Shown: piece after piece, positions 34,725 to 43,482 of the stretch
How the letters are laid out: the number at the start of each line of letters is the position of its first letter
Position numbering within the stretch: position 1 is the stretch's first letter
From: an uncultured Bacteroidaceae bacterium
GTDB lineage: Bacteria > Bacteroidota > Bacteroidia > Bacteroidales > Bacteroidaceae
Direction: 5' to 3'
Assembly (NCBI GenBank): GCA_934426255.1
Contig: CAKRYD010000004.1
Coordinates: forward strand, 1-64,000
DNA length: 64,000 bases
Made by a program: the position numbers and the translations under genes
Notes under the pieces: generated by a model
What the model was told of the DNA's origin: nothing
Database searches by the model: none
What the model saw: the letters and a program-made list of their open reading frames with translations, nothing else

Positions 34725-35777
34725 ATGGATAACATTTATGTCGTAATTATGGCCGGCGGCATAGGCAGCCGCTTTTGGCCGATGAGCAGTGAGGAAATGC
34801 CCAAACAGTTCCTCGACATCCTTGGCTGTGGCCGCACTCTTTTGCAAATGACGGCAGACCGATTTGCTCCCGTGTGCTCTGCCGACCATATTTGGGTGGT
34901 GACTTCAAAAAAATATGCGCCCATCGTCAGGCAGCAACTGCCGGAAATTCCGGAACAGAACATCTTGAAGGAGCCTTGCAGGCGCAACACGGCGCCTTGC
35001 ATCGCTTATGTCAGCTGGGCCATCAAGGCGAAAGACAATAATGCCAATATCGTTATTACGCCAAGCGACCACTTTGTGGCCAATCCCGAAGAGTTTCAAA
35101 AAAGCATCAAGTCGTGCTTGAAGTTCTCTTGCGAGACCGACTCGATTGTTACCATCGGCATCAAGCCCAATCACCCCGAAACGGGATACGGATACATAGA
35201 GGCCGACCTTAGTTATTCATCGCCCACCAACAGCAACATATACCGCGTGGATTCGTTCAAGGAAAAACCCGATCTGGAGCTTGCCAAGCAGTATATCCGC
35301 GAGAGCAATTATTTTTGGAACGCCGGCATCTTTATCTGGAACGTCAATACCATTGTCAACGCCTTCCGGGTTTACCAGCCCACGCTCTCGCACATGTTCG
35401 AAAACATACGCGACAGCTATGGCACCGACAAGGAGCAAGAACTGATCGATGAAATTTATCCCAAGTGCGAAAACATTTCGGTTGACTACGCCATTATGGA
35501 AAAAGCCGACGAGATATATGTCTATCCGGCCGATTTCGGATGGAGCGACCTGGGCACATGGAGCTCATTGAAAGAGCACGTGAAAAATGATATACACGGA
35601 AATGCCAGAATAGGCAGCGACATCAATCTTTTTGAAACCAACGACTGCATCGTTCACACCACACAGGAAAAGAAAGTCGTTGTGCAAGGGCTCAACGGGT
35701 ATATCGTAGCCGAAAAAGACGGCATTCTGCTCATTTGCAAGCTGTCGGAAGAACAGCGCATCAAGCTCTTCCACTAA
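34725..35777 (+). CDS. manC: Mannose-1-phosphate guanylyltransferase
   Basis: 350 residues, the short form without the C-terminal isomerase domain. Makes GDP-mannose. Signature MAGGIGSRFWPMSSEEMPKQ, acidic metal site ITPSDHFVANPE, FKEKPDLELAKQY, WNAGIFIWNVNTI and WSDLGTWSSLKEH. GDP-mannose feeds fucose and mannose in surface glycans, which fits the glycosyltransferase cluster 5 kb downstream. Confidence 0.93.
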   Translation: MDNIYVVIMAGGIGSRFWPMSSEEMPKQFLDILGCGRTLLQMTADRFAPVCSADHIWVVTSKKYAPIVRQQLPEIPEQNILKEPCRRNTAPCIAYVSWAIKAKDNNANIVITPSDHFVANPEEFQKSIKSCLKFSCETDSIVTIGIKPNHPETGYGYIEADLSYSSPTNSNIYRVDSFKEKPDLELAKQYIRESNYFWNAGIFIWNVNTIVNAFRVYQPTLSHMFENIRDSYGTDKEQELIDEIYPKCENISVDYAIMEKADEIYVYPADFGWSDLGTWSSLKEHVKNDIHGNARIGSDINLFETNDCIVHTTQEKKVVVQGLNGYIVAEKDGILLICKLSEEQRIKLFH

Positions 35778-35830
35778 ACCGGAATGCATTTTCCATAAAG
35801 CGCGCAAGGCAGCGCGCGACACATTCACCT

Positions 35831-35868
35831 GGGCATCTTTTCAACAAGGTGCCCCTTATTTTATTCTC
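35831..35868 (+). terminator. Rho-independent terminator of manC
   Basis: GGGCATC (35831-35837) pairs with GGTGCCC (35848-35854), seven base pairs with one G-U, followed by CTTATTTTATTCT. It lies 53 bp after the manC stop. Confidence 0.7.
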
Positions 35869-35882
35869 ATAACTTCAAACGA

Positions 35883-35915
35883 AATTCGCTCCCTCTACGT
35901 TTCAATTCGCTCCCT
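35883..35915 (+). repeat. Two 12-bp direct repeats upstream of the XRE-cupin gene
   Basis: AATTCGCTCCCT occurs at 35883-35894 and 35904-35915, start-to-start distance 21 bp (two helical turns), about 160 bp upstream of the candidate promoter. It may be an operator for the regulator encoded next, or a leftover of duplication. The rest of the gap (35778-36105) is AT-rich and holds no gene. Confidence 0.5.
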
Positions 35916-36070
35916 ACGACACAAAAAAGACAGCACACCGCGTGCATGAAACGCATAAAATAGTTGCAATCGTTTGCACATTCGTTCGTTTCGTGTGCCA
36001 TTTTTGTTTCTTTAATTCTCTTTGAATCATAAAATTGCCCATTGACAATATTCTTTCATTGAAATCTTTC

Positions 36071-36078
36071 TAAATTTG
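36071..36078 (+). promoter_or_regulatory. Candidate -7 element for the XRE-cupin/acyl-CoA synthetase operon
   Basis: TAAATTTG, 27 bp before the ATG at 36106, fits TAnnTTTG. A TTG lies 26 bases upstream, longer than usual. Confidence 0.45.
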
Positions 36079-36105
36079 CAACAGACAAAACAAAAAGTCT
36101 GCACC

Positions 36106-36654
36106 ATGGACAACCAAATAAAAGAAATTGCAGAACGACTGAGCGGCTTGCGCGATGTGATGCAATTGAGCGTTGAAGAATTCGCACAGACTTGCGGGAT
36201 AGACAAAACCGAATATGAACAGGCCGAAAGCGGCACAGGTGACATCTCGCTGTCAATGCTACAAAAAATAGCACGCAAAAACAACATATCGCTTGACGAA
36301 CTGATGTTCGGGCTCGAACCGCGCATGACCAAGTTCTTCCTGACACGAAACGGTGCCGGAGTTTCAATAGAGCGTACCGAAGCCTACAAATACCAGTCGC
36401 TGGCATCCGGATTCAAAGGGCGGTTGATGGATCCCTTTCTGGTCACCGTAGCGCCCAACGACCGCCCCATTACGCTCAACAGCCATTCGGGACAAGAATT
36501 CGACATAGTGGCCAAAGGAACACTCCTTATCAATATAGACGGCAAGGAACACATCCTCAAGCCGGGCGACACCATCTATTTCAACGCCCAATATCCACAC
36601 GGAATGAAGGCTCTCGGTGGTGAGCAGGCACAATTTATAGCGATTATAATCTAA
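36106..36654 (+). CDS. XRE-family regulator with C-terminal cupin
   Basis: 182 residues from ATG 36106 (MDNQIKEIAERLSGLRDV). Residues about 8-65 are an XRE helix-turn-helix (LSVEEFAQTCGIDKTEYEQA, GDISLSMLQKIARKNN). Residues about 110-180 are a cupin (LNSHSGQEFDIVAKGTLLI, KPGDTIYFNAQYPHGMKAL). Such proteins sense small molecules in the cupin and regulate neighbouring catabolic genes. It sits 9 bp before an acyl-CoA synthetase gene, so it probably controls that operon. Confidence 0.9.
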   Translation: MDNQIKEIAERLSGLRDVMQLSVEEFAQTCGIDKTEYEQAESGTGDISLSMLQKIARKNNISLDELMFGLEPRMTKFFLTRNGAGVSIERTEAYKYQSLASGFKGRLMDPFLVTVAPNDRPITLNSHSGQEFDIVAKGTLLINIDGKEHILKPGDTIYFNAQYPHGMKALGGEQAQFIAIII

Positions 36655-36663
36655 GGAAAAAAC

Positions 36664-38355
36664 ATGCTTGAGAAATACTTACGACAAACGCACTTTTCAT
36701 CACAAGAAGATTTCAAGGAAAATCTGCACATCAACGTTCCCGACAACTTCAACTTCGCTTACGACGTGGTCGATGAATGGGCGCGTATAGAGCCCGACAG
36801 AAAAGCTCTGTTGTGGACCAATGATGAAAACAAGCACAGGCAGTTCACCTTCGCCGAGATGAAGCACTATTCAGACCAAACCGCATCCTATTTCAGCTCA
36901 TTGGGAATAGGGCGCGGCGACATGGTAATGCTCATACTGAAAAGGCGTTACGAATTTTGGTTCTCCATATTGGCACTCCACAAGCTGGGCGCAATATGCA
37001 TCCCCGCCACACACCTGCTCACAGACAAAGACATCGAATACCGCTGCCAACGCGCATCCATCAAAGCCATCGTATGCGCCGGCGAAAAGACCATCACCGA
37101 CCACATAGCAAAAGCCTTGCCCAACTGCCCCACCGTGGAAAAAGTCATCAGCGTAGGGCCGCTCATACCACCGGGCTTCGAGGATTTCGGCAAAGGCATC
37201 GAAAGCGCACCACCATTCAGGCAGCCCGCCAAAACCAACAGCAACAGCGACCCGTCGCTGCTCTATTTCACCAGCGGCACAACGGGAGAGCCCAAAATGG
37301 TAGTCCACGACTTTACCTACCCCCTTGGACACATCGTAACCGGAGCCATATGGCACAACCTGCACAAAAGCAGCCTACATCTCACCATAGCCGACACCGG
37401 ATGGGGCAAAGCCGTATGGGGAAAACTCTACGGGCAGTGGTTTGTGGGAGCCAACATCTTCGTCTACGACCATCAGAAGTTCACACCCGCCGACATACTG
37501 CACAAAATAGAGCAATACCAGGTCACATCGCTCTGCGCACCGCCCACCGTATTCCGCTTCCTCATCCATGAAGACCTGTCCAAATACAATCTGTCCTCAT
37601 TGGAATACTGCACCATCGCAGGCGAAGCACTGAACCCCTCGGTGTTCAACGAATTCAAGCGCCTTACAGGGCTCCAACTCATGGAAGGCTTCGGCCAGAC
37701 AGAAACAACGCTCACCATCGGCACCTTTCCGTGGATGAAACCAAAACCGGGCAGCATGGGCGTACCCAATCCGCAATACGACGTAGACCTGATCGACGAA
37801 AACGGACGCAGCGTAGAAGACGGCGAACAAGGGCAGGTAGTCATACGCACCGGCAAAGGAAAACCCCTCGGCCTATTCAAAGAATACTACCTCGACGACA
37901 AACTCACCCGCGAAGCCTGGCACGACGGCATCTACTATACAGGCGACATAGCCTGGCGCGACGAAGACGGCTACTACTGGTACGTAGGCCGCACCGACGA
38001 CGTCATTAAAAGTTCGGGCTATCGCATAGGCCCCTTCGAAGTGGAAAGCGCCGTCATGACACACCCGGCCGTCGTCGAATGCGCCATAACCGGCGTAAAA
38101 GATCCCATACGCGGCCAAGTAGTAAAGGCAACCATCGTGTTAGCAAACGCCTACAAGGAAAAAGCAGGAGAAGCCCTCGCCAAAGACATTCAAAACCACG
38201 TCAAGCAAGTGACAGCCCCCTACAAATATCCGCGTGTGATAGAATTCGTCGACGAACTGCCTAAAACCATCAGCGGCAAGATACGCCGCGTAGATATAAG
38301 GGCAAAACAGGAAACCGACGAGCCACAAAAGCCAACAGACAACAAACCCGCTTGA
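36664..38355 (+). CDS. AMP-forming acyl-CoA synthetase (acetyl/medium-chain type)
   Basis: 563 residues. ANL-superfamily enzyme: P-loop LLYFTSGTTGEPKMVVHD, ADTGWGKAVWGKLYGQWF, acyl-binding MEGFGQTETTLTIGTFPW, hinge YYWYVGRTDDVIKSSGYRIG, and catalytic Lys in ELPKTISGKIRR. It resembles the medium-chain/acetate-type ligases found with XRE-cupin regulators. The substrate (acetate, propionate, short-chain acid) is not readable. Stop at 38353-38355; fdtA-like ATG follows 2 bp later. Confidence 0.9.
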   Translation: MLEKYLRQTHFSSQEDFKENLHINVPDNFNFAYDVVDEWARIEPDRKALLWTNDENKHRQFTFAEMKHYSDQTASYFSSLGIGRGDMVMLILKRRYEFWFSILALHKLGAICIPATHLLTDKDIEYRCQRASIKAIVCAGEKTITDHIAKALPNCPTVEKVISVGPLIPPGFEDFGKGIESAPPFRQPAKTNSNSDPSLLYFTSGTTGEPKMVVHDFTYPLGHIVTGAIWHNLHKSSLHLTIADTGWGKAVWGKLYGQWFVGANIFVYDHQKFTPADILHKIEQYQVTSLCAPPTVFRFLIHEDLSKYNLSSLEYCTIAGEALNPSVFNEFKRLTGLQLMEGFGQTETTLTIGTFPWMKPKPGSMGVPNPQYDVDLIDENGRSVEDGEQGQVVIRTGKGKPLGLFKEYYLDDKLTREAWHDGIYYTGDIAWRDEDGYYWYVGRTDDVIKSSGYRIGPFEVESAVMTHPAVVECAITGVKDPIRGQVVKATIVLANAYKEKAGEALAKDIQNHVKQVTAPYKYPRVIEFVDELPKTISGKIRRVDIRAKQETDEPQKPTDNKPA

Positions 38356-38357
38356 AA

Positions 38358-38798
38358 ATGTACACCACGCCGGAAGGAAAAGTAAACTGCCAACTGATAA
38401 AAGTACGCCCCATCACCGATGAGCGCGGCTCCCTCTGTTATGTTGAAGCACACAAGGAAATACCGTTTCCCATCCAACGCATATTCTGGATCTACGACGT
38501 CAAAGAGGGAGCACAGCGCGGCGGACACGCCCACCTGACGTGCGCAGAAGCCGTGTTTCCTCTTTGCGGAAGCTTCGACATAGATATCGATGACGGCACA
38601 CACCACCGGACTTTCACCCTTACGGCTCCCGATGAAGGCATCGTCGTCAATCCCGGCGTGTGGTGTGTCTTGCACGACTTCAGTCCCGGCACCGTCTGCA
38701 TGGTTGCCGCATCGAAAGAATACGACCCGAGCGGCTACATCAACGATTACAGCCAGTTTTTGGAACTGATGCACCGAAAACAAAAGCCGAATGATTGA
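38358..38798 (+). CDS. FdtA/QdtA-like dTDP-sugar 3,4-ketoisomerase (cupin)
   Basis: 146 residues from ATG 38358; a TTG at 38352 is in frame. PF05523-type cupin: KVRPITDERGSLCYVEAHKE, PIQRIFWIYDVKEGAQRGGH and AHLTCAEAVFPLCGSFDIDI, with the metal-free active-site histidines in RGGHAH. FdtA makes dTDP-6-deoxy-3-keto sugars, the precursors of Fuc3NAc/Qui3NAc. An aminotransferase (FdtB position) and an acyltransferase-like gene follow. Overlaps the next gene by 8 bp. Confidence 0.88.
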   Translation: MYTTPEGKVNCQLIKVRPITDERGSLCYVEAHKEIPFPIQRIFWIYDVKEGAQRGGHAHLTCAEAVFPLCGSFDIDIDDGTHHRTFTLTAPDEGIVVNPGVWCVLHDFSPGTVCMVAASKEYDPSGYINDYSQFLELMHRKQKPND

Positions 38799-39738
38799 AA
38801 CTGTCCCATATACCAACAATTTCAAGTCAACCTGGAATGAATTTGTCAGCACATCGAAAAATGCAACATTCCTTCTTGACCGCAATTATATGGACTATCA
38901 CGCCCAACGCTATAGGGACTGTTCGCTGCTTTTCTTCGACAAGGGCAAACTTGCAGGCCTCCTGCCCGCCAACCTGGGCGAAAAGACGGTTTTTTCACAC
39001 GAAGGGCTCACTTACGGAAGCCTGCTGGTTCAAAAAAACACCGGTTATGCCTTGATTCAGTCCATGCTCGATGCTGCCACAAGCCATTACCGCAATCATT
39101 TGAAGGCCACCGCTTTCATCTACAAACCGATACCCGCCATTTATCACCGCTATCCGGCCGAGGAAGACCTTTATTGGTTGTTCGCTCAAGGCGCGCAGCT
39201 CACGGCGCGTTCGCTCTCGTCGACAATTGAACTGTCGTGCGCGCAACCGTTCTCGACACTCCGCAAACGGCATGCGTCGAAAGCCCGAAAATGCGGCCTC
39301 ACCGTTACTGAAGCTACCGACGAGAGCCAATGGAAAGCTTTTTGGAACATACTGACATCCGTTTTGCTTGCGCGCCACGGCTGCCGGCCCGTACATTCGC
39401 CCGACGAAATCCTTTTGCTCAAGCAACGCTTCAACAATATCAGGCTTTTCTGTGTGTTTAAGGACGTTGAAATGCTGGCTGGCTGCGTAGCCTATCTTAC
39501 CGACCGCGTCATCCATATACAATACATCGCTGCCAGTGACGAAGGCCGCCTCTATGGTGCTCTCGACTTGCTTTTCCTCACCATGCTGAGTCTTCCTATG
39601 TGTAAAGGTCGCCGTTATTTCGATTTCGGCATCTCTACCGAGCAGGGCGGAAAGCTTCTCAATCCGGGCTTGCTCTTTCAGAAAGAGGGATTCGGGGCTC
39701 GCGGAATCTGTTACGACCAATACTGCTTGAAGTTATGA
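38791..39738 (+). CDS. GNAT/FemAB-like acyltransferase
   Basis: 315 residues. The fold resembles GNAT/FemAB proteins: N-terminal half KSTWNEFVSTSKNATFLLDR and HAQRYRDCSLLFFDKGKLAG; C-terminal half KDVEMLAGCVAYLTDRVIHI, QYIAASDEGRLYGALDLL, FDFGISTEQGGKLLNPGLLF. It lies exactly where dTDP-sugar operons carry the N-acetyltransferase (FdtC position), though FdtC itself is a left-handed beta-helix protein. Likely acylates the amino sugar or an amino acid. Coupled to the DegT gene by a 4-bp overlap. Confidence 0.75.
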   Translation: MIETVPYTNNFKSTWNEFVSTSKNATFLLDRNYMDYHAQRYRDCSLLFFDKGKLAGLLPANLGEKTVFSHEGLTYGSLLVQKNTGYALIQSMLDAATSHYRNHLKATAFIYKPIPAIYHRYPAEEDLYWLFAQGAQLTARSLSSTIELSCAQPFSTLRKRHASKARKCGLTVTEATDESQWKAFWNILTSVLLARHGCRPVHSPDEILLLKQRFNNIRLFCVFKDVEMLAGCVAYLTDRVIHIQYIAASDEGRLYGALDLLFLTMLSLPMCKGRRYFDFGISTEQGGKLLNPGLLFQKEGFGARGICYDQYCLKL

Positions 39739-40856
39739 GGACAGACATTAAATACTTGGACTTGCAGAAGGTAACCGAAGCTTTCGAGCCCGAACTCAGT
39801 AGGGCCATCCATAAAGTGATTCAGTCGGGTTGGTTTCTTTATGGCTCAGAAACGCAACTCTTCGAGCAGGAATTTGCCGACTATTGCGGTGTGTCAGGAT
39901 GTTTAGGCGTTGCCAACGGATTGGATGCTCTTACCCTGATACTCAAATCGTATAAGTATCTCGAAGGGTGGGCCGACGGCGACGAAGTCATCGTACCGGC
40001 ATTCACTTTCATCGCTTCGGCCGGTGCCATTGAGCGTGCCGGTCTCCGTTCCGTGTTCTGCGATGTCTCGTCCGACGACTATCTGCTCGATTCCCACCTG
40101 ATCGAATCGCTCATAACGCCCCGCACGCGCGCCATCCTGCCTGTTCATCTCTACGGACGTGTCTGCGATATGGAAACCCTATGCCGCCTTGCCGATGCCT
40201 ACGGTCTGAAAATCGTCGAAGATTGTGCCCAGGCCCACGGTACATGCTCCGAACAGGGAAAGAGAGCCGGCAGTTCAGGTCATGCCGCCGCCTTCAGCTT
40301 TTATCCGGGCAAGAACCTCGGTGCCCTGGGCGATGGCGGTGCCATTGTGAGCAACGACAAAGAACTTCTTGCCGAGGCACACACGATTGCCAACTACGGA
40401 ATGTCGACCAAATACGTCCATCCCATACAAGGCATCAACAGCCGTCTCGACGAGCTGCAAGCCGCTGTGCTGCGTGTCAAGTTGCGTCGTCTGGACGAAG
40501 CCAACGCCTGTCGCCGTCAAATTGCCCGTTCCTACGACGAGGGCATCAATAACCCTTTCATTCGCCTTCCCTATGCCGAAGCCCTCGGAGAGCGGAAAAG
40601 CGTCTATCATATCTATCCTATCTTCTGTCAAGAGCGCGATAAGCTGCAATCCTATCTGGCGCAGCAGGGCATCCATACTCAGATACACTATCCCATTCCC
40701 GTCCACAAGCAGGGAGCCTATGGGCAGTGGAGCCAGCATTGCTTTCCCGTAGCCGAACATTTGGCAGAGACAGAGCTGAGCCTGCCGCTCAATCCCTCAT
40801 TAACACAAAACGAAGTCGATTACATCATAGATAAACTAAACCATTTCAAATGCTAA
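39735..40856 (+). CDS. DegT/DnrJ/EryC1-family sugar aminotransferase (FdtB-like)
   Basis: 373 residues. PLP-dependent nucleotide-sugar aminotransferase: IKYLDLQKVTEAFEPELSRA, LGVANGLDALTLILK, DCAQAHGTCSEQGKRAGSSG and PLP-Lys in AAFSFYPGKNLGALGDGGA. The active-site Lys is in YPGKNLGALGD. With the FdtA-like ketoisomerase it probably makes a dTDP-3-amino-3,6-dideoxyhexose. Overlaps the next gene by 7 bp. Confidence 0.93.
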   Translation: MRTDIKYLDLQKVTEAFEPELSRAIHKVIQSGWFLYGSETQLFEQEFADYCGVSGCLGVANGLDALTLILKSYKYLEGWADGDEVIVPAFTFIASAGAIERAGLRSVFCDVSSDDYLLDSHLIESLITPRTRAILPVHLYGRVCDMETLCRLADAYGLKIVEDCAQAHGTCSEQGKRAGSSGHAAAFSFYPGKNLGALGDGGAIVSNDKELLAEAHTIANYGMSTKYVHPIQGINSRLDELQAAVLRVKLRRLDEANACRRQIARSYDEGINNPFIRLPYAEALGERKSVYHIYPIFCQERDKLQSYLAQQGIHTQIHYPIPVHKQGAYGQWSQHCFPVAEHLAETELSLPLNPSLTQNEVDYIIDKLNHFKC

Positions 40857-41674
40857 CTCTTGATATACTTATTTGCTCGCTCAACACACGCATTGTGAGA
40901 GTCCCCGACATACTTATGCCGGTAAAGGAAGGTGTCAACTATATCATATCGCTGCAATACACCAAGGATGATTATCTGAAGATGATTCCCGAGGTGCTTT
41001 TGAAACGCAAAGACGTGAAACTCGTCAAGTTGCGTGGCGAAGGATTGTCGGCCAACCGCAACAATGCCTTGTCGTATGCCACCTCCGACCTTGTTTACGT
41101 CATCGATGACGACACCCATTTGTTGCCTCAAACCGTTGACGTCATTCAAGAAACCTTTGAAAAGAATGCCGACATCGATATTGCTGTTTTCAAGACGCAG
41201 AGCTATGCCGGAAAAGACGTTCACGAATACGAACAAAAGGAGCGCGACCTTACGACCTTCCGCGACATTCATTTTGTACTCACCACCGAGGTAGTCTGCC
41301 GCCGTTCAAGCATCGCCGGCGTTCTCTCGTTTGACCCGCGCTTCGGTCTGGGCTCACCTTTCCTGGCATGCTACGAAGAACAGATCTGGCTGGCCGATGC
41401 CCGCAGGCACAACCTGAAAATAAGATACTTTCCCAAGGCCATCAACCAGACTTCGGCCATATTCCTGCCGCGCTTGATTTATGTCGACAACAATGTGCAG
41501 CGCTCATTCGGTGCCTTGCTCTATTATGTCTACGGGACGGCAGCGTTTTACAAGGCCTTCAAGTTTGCTTTCGTCTCGTTTCGCAAGCGCACCGCCCATT
41601 TCTTTTCATTATACCACCATCTGCTGCAAGGCATTTTCTATATACGCAAGGCCAACAGCCGCCATCGTCCATGA
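40850..41674 (+). CDS. Family-2-type glycosyltransferase, copy A
   Basis: 274 residues. Starts LTLDILICSLNTRIVRVPDI; nucleotide-sugar site GEGLSANRNNALSYATSDLV followed by VIDDDTHLL (DxD). FGLGSPFLACYEEQIWLADA is the acceptor-side acidic motif. Very similar layout to the next gene (GEGLSANRNNA vs GRGLSANRNNA; FDPRFGLGSPFL vs FDERFGLGAPFL), so a tandem duplicate. Acts on the cytoplasmic face in glycan assembly; sugar unknown. Confidence 0.85.
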   Translation: MLTLDILICSLNTRIVRVPDILMPVKEGVNYIISLQYTKDDYLKMIPEVLLKRKDVKLVKLRGEGLSANRNNALSYATSDLVYVIDDDTHLLPQTVDVIQETFEKNADIDIAVFKTQSYAGKDVHEYEQKERDLTTFRDIHFVLTTEVVCRRSSIAGVLSFDPRFGLGSPFLACYEEQIWLADARRHNLKIRYFPKAINQTSAIFLPRLIYVDNNVQRSFGALLYYVYGTAAFYKAFKFAFVSFRKRTAHFFSLYHHLLQGIFYIRKANSRHRP

Positions 41675-42462
41675 TTCTTGAAGTTCTTGTCTGCACATTC
41701 AACGACAGGATAGGGCGCGTTTCGGGCATATTCCTCCCACCCATGCCCGAGGTTCGCTATCTTGTGTCGTTTCAATATTCAGACGAGAAGTTCAAAGAGG
41801 CCGCCCGTTCGGCCGTTCCCCAACGCAGCGACATCCGCCTCACCTGTATCCAGGGACGCGGTCTGTCGGCCAACCGCAACAATGCCATTGCCCACGCCAC
41901 AGGCGACATTTTGCTGATTGCCGACGACGATGTGAGCTATGAAAAAGACTTTTTCAGACACATCCTACAGTGCTTCCAATCCCATCCCCACCTTGACATA
42001 GGTTGCTTTCAGGCCGAGACCCCCGACCATCGGCCCTTTCGCCGCTATGCCGGCCATTCGTTCGACTATGCCCACCAGCCTCGCGGCACTTATTTCTGTT
42101 CTGTCGAGATAGCCCTTCGCCGCCGTCCCGACTGTCCGTCTTTCGACGAGCGCTTTGGCCTGGGCGCGCCTTTCCTCGGTGCCGGTGAAGAAGAAGTGTT
42201 TCTTTTGCAGGCCTTCAAGCGCGGATGGTCCATCCGTTATTTCCCTTTTGTCGTGGTACGCACCGAAGCCGTCACCACCGGCCGCCGCTTCTTCACCTCG
42301 CCGCCGCTGCAGCGTTCCAAAGGAGCCGTGCTTTGCCTCATCCATGGTCCATGGAGTGCCTGGCTGCGCTGCCTGAAATATGCCTTCACCCATTTTCGCC
42401 AGTCCAATCCGCTGCGCTCATTGTTTGAAATGACACGTGGCATATTCTACATCTGCCGATGA
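41671..42462 (+). CDS. Family-2-type glycosyltransferase, copy B
   Basis: 263 residues from ATG 41671 (MILEVLVCTFNDRIGRVSGI), which overlaps the stop of copy A by 4 bp (ATGA); the longer frame from 41368 lies inside copy A. GRGLSANRNNAIAHATGDIL, LIADDDVSYEKDFF (DxD), FDERFGLGAPFLGAGEEEVF. C-terminal basic/hydrophobic region FTHFRQSNPLRSLFEMTRGI. Paralogue of copy A. The 42459 gene is coupled next. Confidence 0.85.
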   Translation: MILEVLVCTFNDRIGRVSGIFLPPMPEVRYLVSFQYSDEKFKEAARSAVPQRSDIRLTCIQGRGLSANRNNAIAHATGDILLIADDDVSYEKDFFRHILQCFQSHPHLDIGCFQAETPDHRPFRRYAGHSFDYAHQPRGTYFCSVEIALRRRPDCPSFDERFGLGAPFLGAGEEEVFLLQAFKRGWSIRYFPFVVVRTEAVTTGRRFFTSPPLQRSKGAVLCLIHGPWSAWLRCLKYAFTHFRQSNPLRSLFEMTRGIFYICR

Positions 42463-43385
42463 ACCTTGTAAGCGTCATCATGCCCTATCGCAACCGCGCC
42501 GCCAGCCTCGAACGCGCCATGCAAAGCGTAAGAGCGCAGCGTTACAGACCTTTGCAACTGATTTTGGTCGACAACGGTTCAACCGACGATTCACACGCGA
42601 TTGCCGAAACATTCAAGGAAAAATACGAAAAGCCCGATTTTTCTGTCCTTTCCACCGATTGCCCTACCGAAGGAGCATCGTGCGCACGCAATCGCGGTTT
42701 GGAAAAGGCAGAAGGCGCGTATGTCTGCTTCTTCGATTCCGACGACGAAATGTCCTACGACTACATAAGCAGCGTAGCCCCCATAGCCCGGGCACGAAAG
42801 CTCGATGCCGTGTTCAGCGTCACCAATATGGTGATGCCCGACGGCTCTGTCGTGGCGCGCAACTACGGCCGCAGCATGAATCCGGCCGCACAAATTCTCT
42901 CGGGCATGCTCTCCACTCAAGGTATCTTCGTGAGCAAAGCCTTTCTAGTTCGCTTGGGAGGCTGGAACGAGCTTCTGCCGTGTTGGAACGATTGGGAGCT
43001 GGGCCTGCGCCTGCTTTTGGCTCACCCTTCAGCCTGCTGGTACAGCAAAAAACCTTTCCACCGCATCTATCAGCATGCCGACAGCATCACCGGCAACAGC
43101 TACAGCCCCAATTGCGACAACATCGTAAAAGCCCTCCATGCCGCACAAACCGATTTGGACAACTGCCCCACCGACGAGGCCCGTCGTTGCCGCCGTGCCC
43201 TGCTTTATAGAAGTGCCATCATGGCCGCCTTGTGCCGCCGCGAGGGCAATAAAGATTGTGCCCGACGGCTTTGGACGGCATTCGGCAAGGGACTTCACAC
43301 CGTTCCCGCGTTTCTGCTCTACGCCTATACCCGCATGGGCGGGCGAGGTGCGTGGCGCATTGCCCTTTGGTGGACACAGATTTAG
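42459..43385 (+). CDS. Family-2 glycosyltransferase
   Basis: 308 residues. GT-A fold: VSVIMPYRNRAASLERAMQS, LILVDNGSTDDSHAIAETF, GASCARNRGLEKAEGAYVC, FFDSDDEMSYDY (DxD), and GGWNELLPCWNDWELGLRLL. Third glycosyltransferase of the cluster and the last gene before a strand switch; the stop is followed by about 95 bp with a short GC hairpin (CCGGC 43466-43470, GCCGG 43474-43478). Confidence 0.93.
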   Translation: MNLVSVIMPYRNRAASLERAMQSVRAQRYRPLQLILVDNGSTDDSHAIAETFKEKYEKPDFSVLSTDCPTEGASCARNRGLEKAEGAYVCFFDSDDEMSYDYISSVAPIARARKLDAVFSVTNMVMPDGSVVARNYGRSMNPAAQILSGMLSTQGIFVSKAFLVRLGGWNELLPCWNDWELGLRLLLAHPSACWYSKKPFHRIYQHADSITGNSYSPNCDNIVKALHAAQTDLDNCPTDEARRCRRALLYRSAIMAALCRREGNKDCARRLWTAFGKGLHTVPAFLLYAYTRMGGRGAWRIALWWTQI

Positions 43386-43482
43386 GAAGAAAGGTTAGGG
43401 GTAAAATTTGCTCTCTGCGGTTTTCGATTGGCAGCCTTTGAGTTGACATTTGCCGCGTCAGCCAACCGGCCTTGCCGGCCTC

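Noticed and set aside
35883..35915. CRISPR-like repeat
   Set aside because: Only two 12-bp copies with a 9-bp spacer and no cas genes; treated as an operator candidate instead.
36006..36044. Complete -33/-7 promoter for the XRE-cupin gene
   Set aside because: Only the -7 box fits; the nearest TTG is 26 bases away, so only the -7 element was listed.
36957..37571. Arg/His-rich 204-residue frame
   Set aside because: Out-of-frame shadow within the acyl-CoA synthetase.
41368..41670. N-terminal extension of glycosyltransferase copy B
   Set aside because: It lies entirely inside copy A; the ATGA-overlap start at 41671 gives the expected N terminus.
43466..43478. Terminator for the third glycosyltransferase gene
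   Set aside because: Stem of only 5 bp with no T-run on either strand; recorded in the gene entry but not called.
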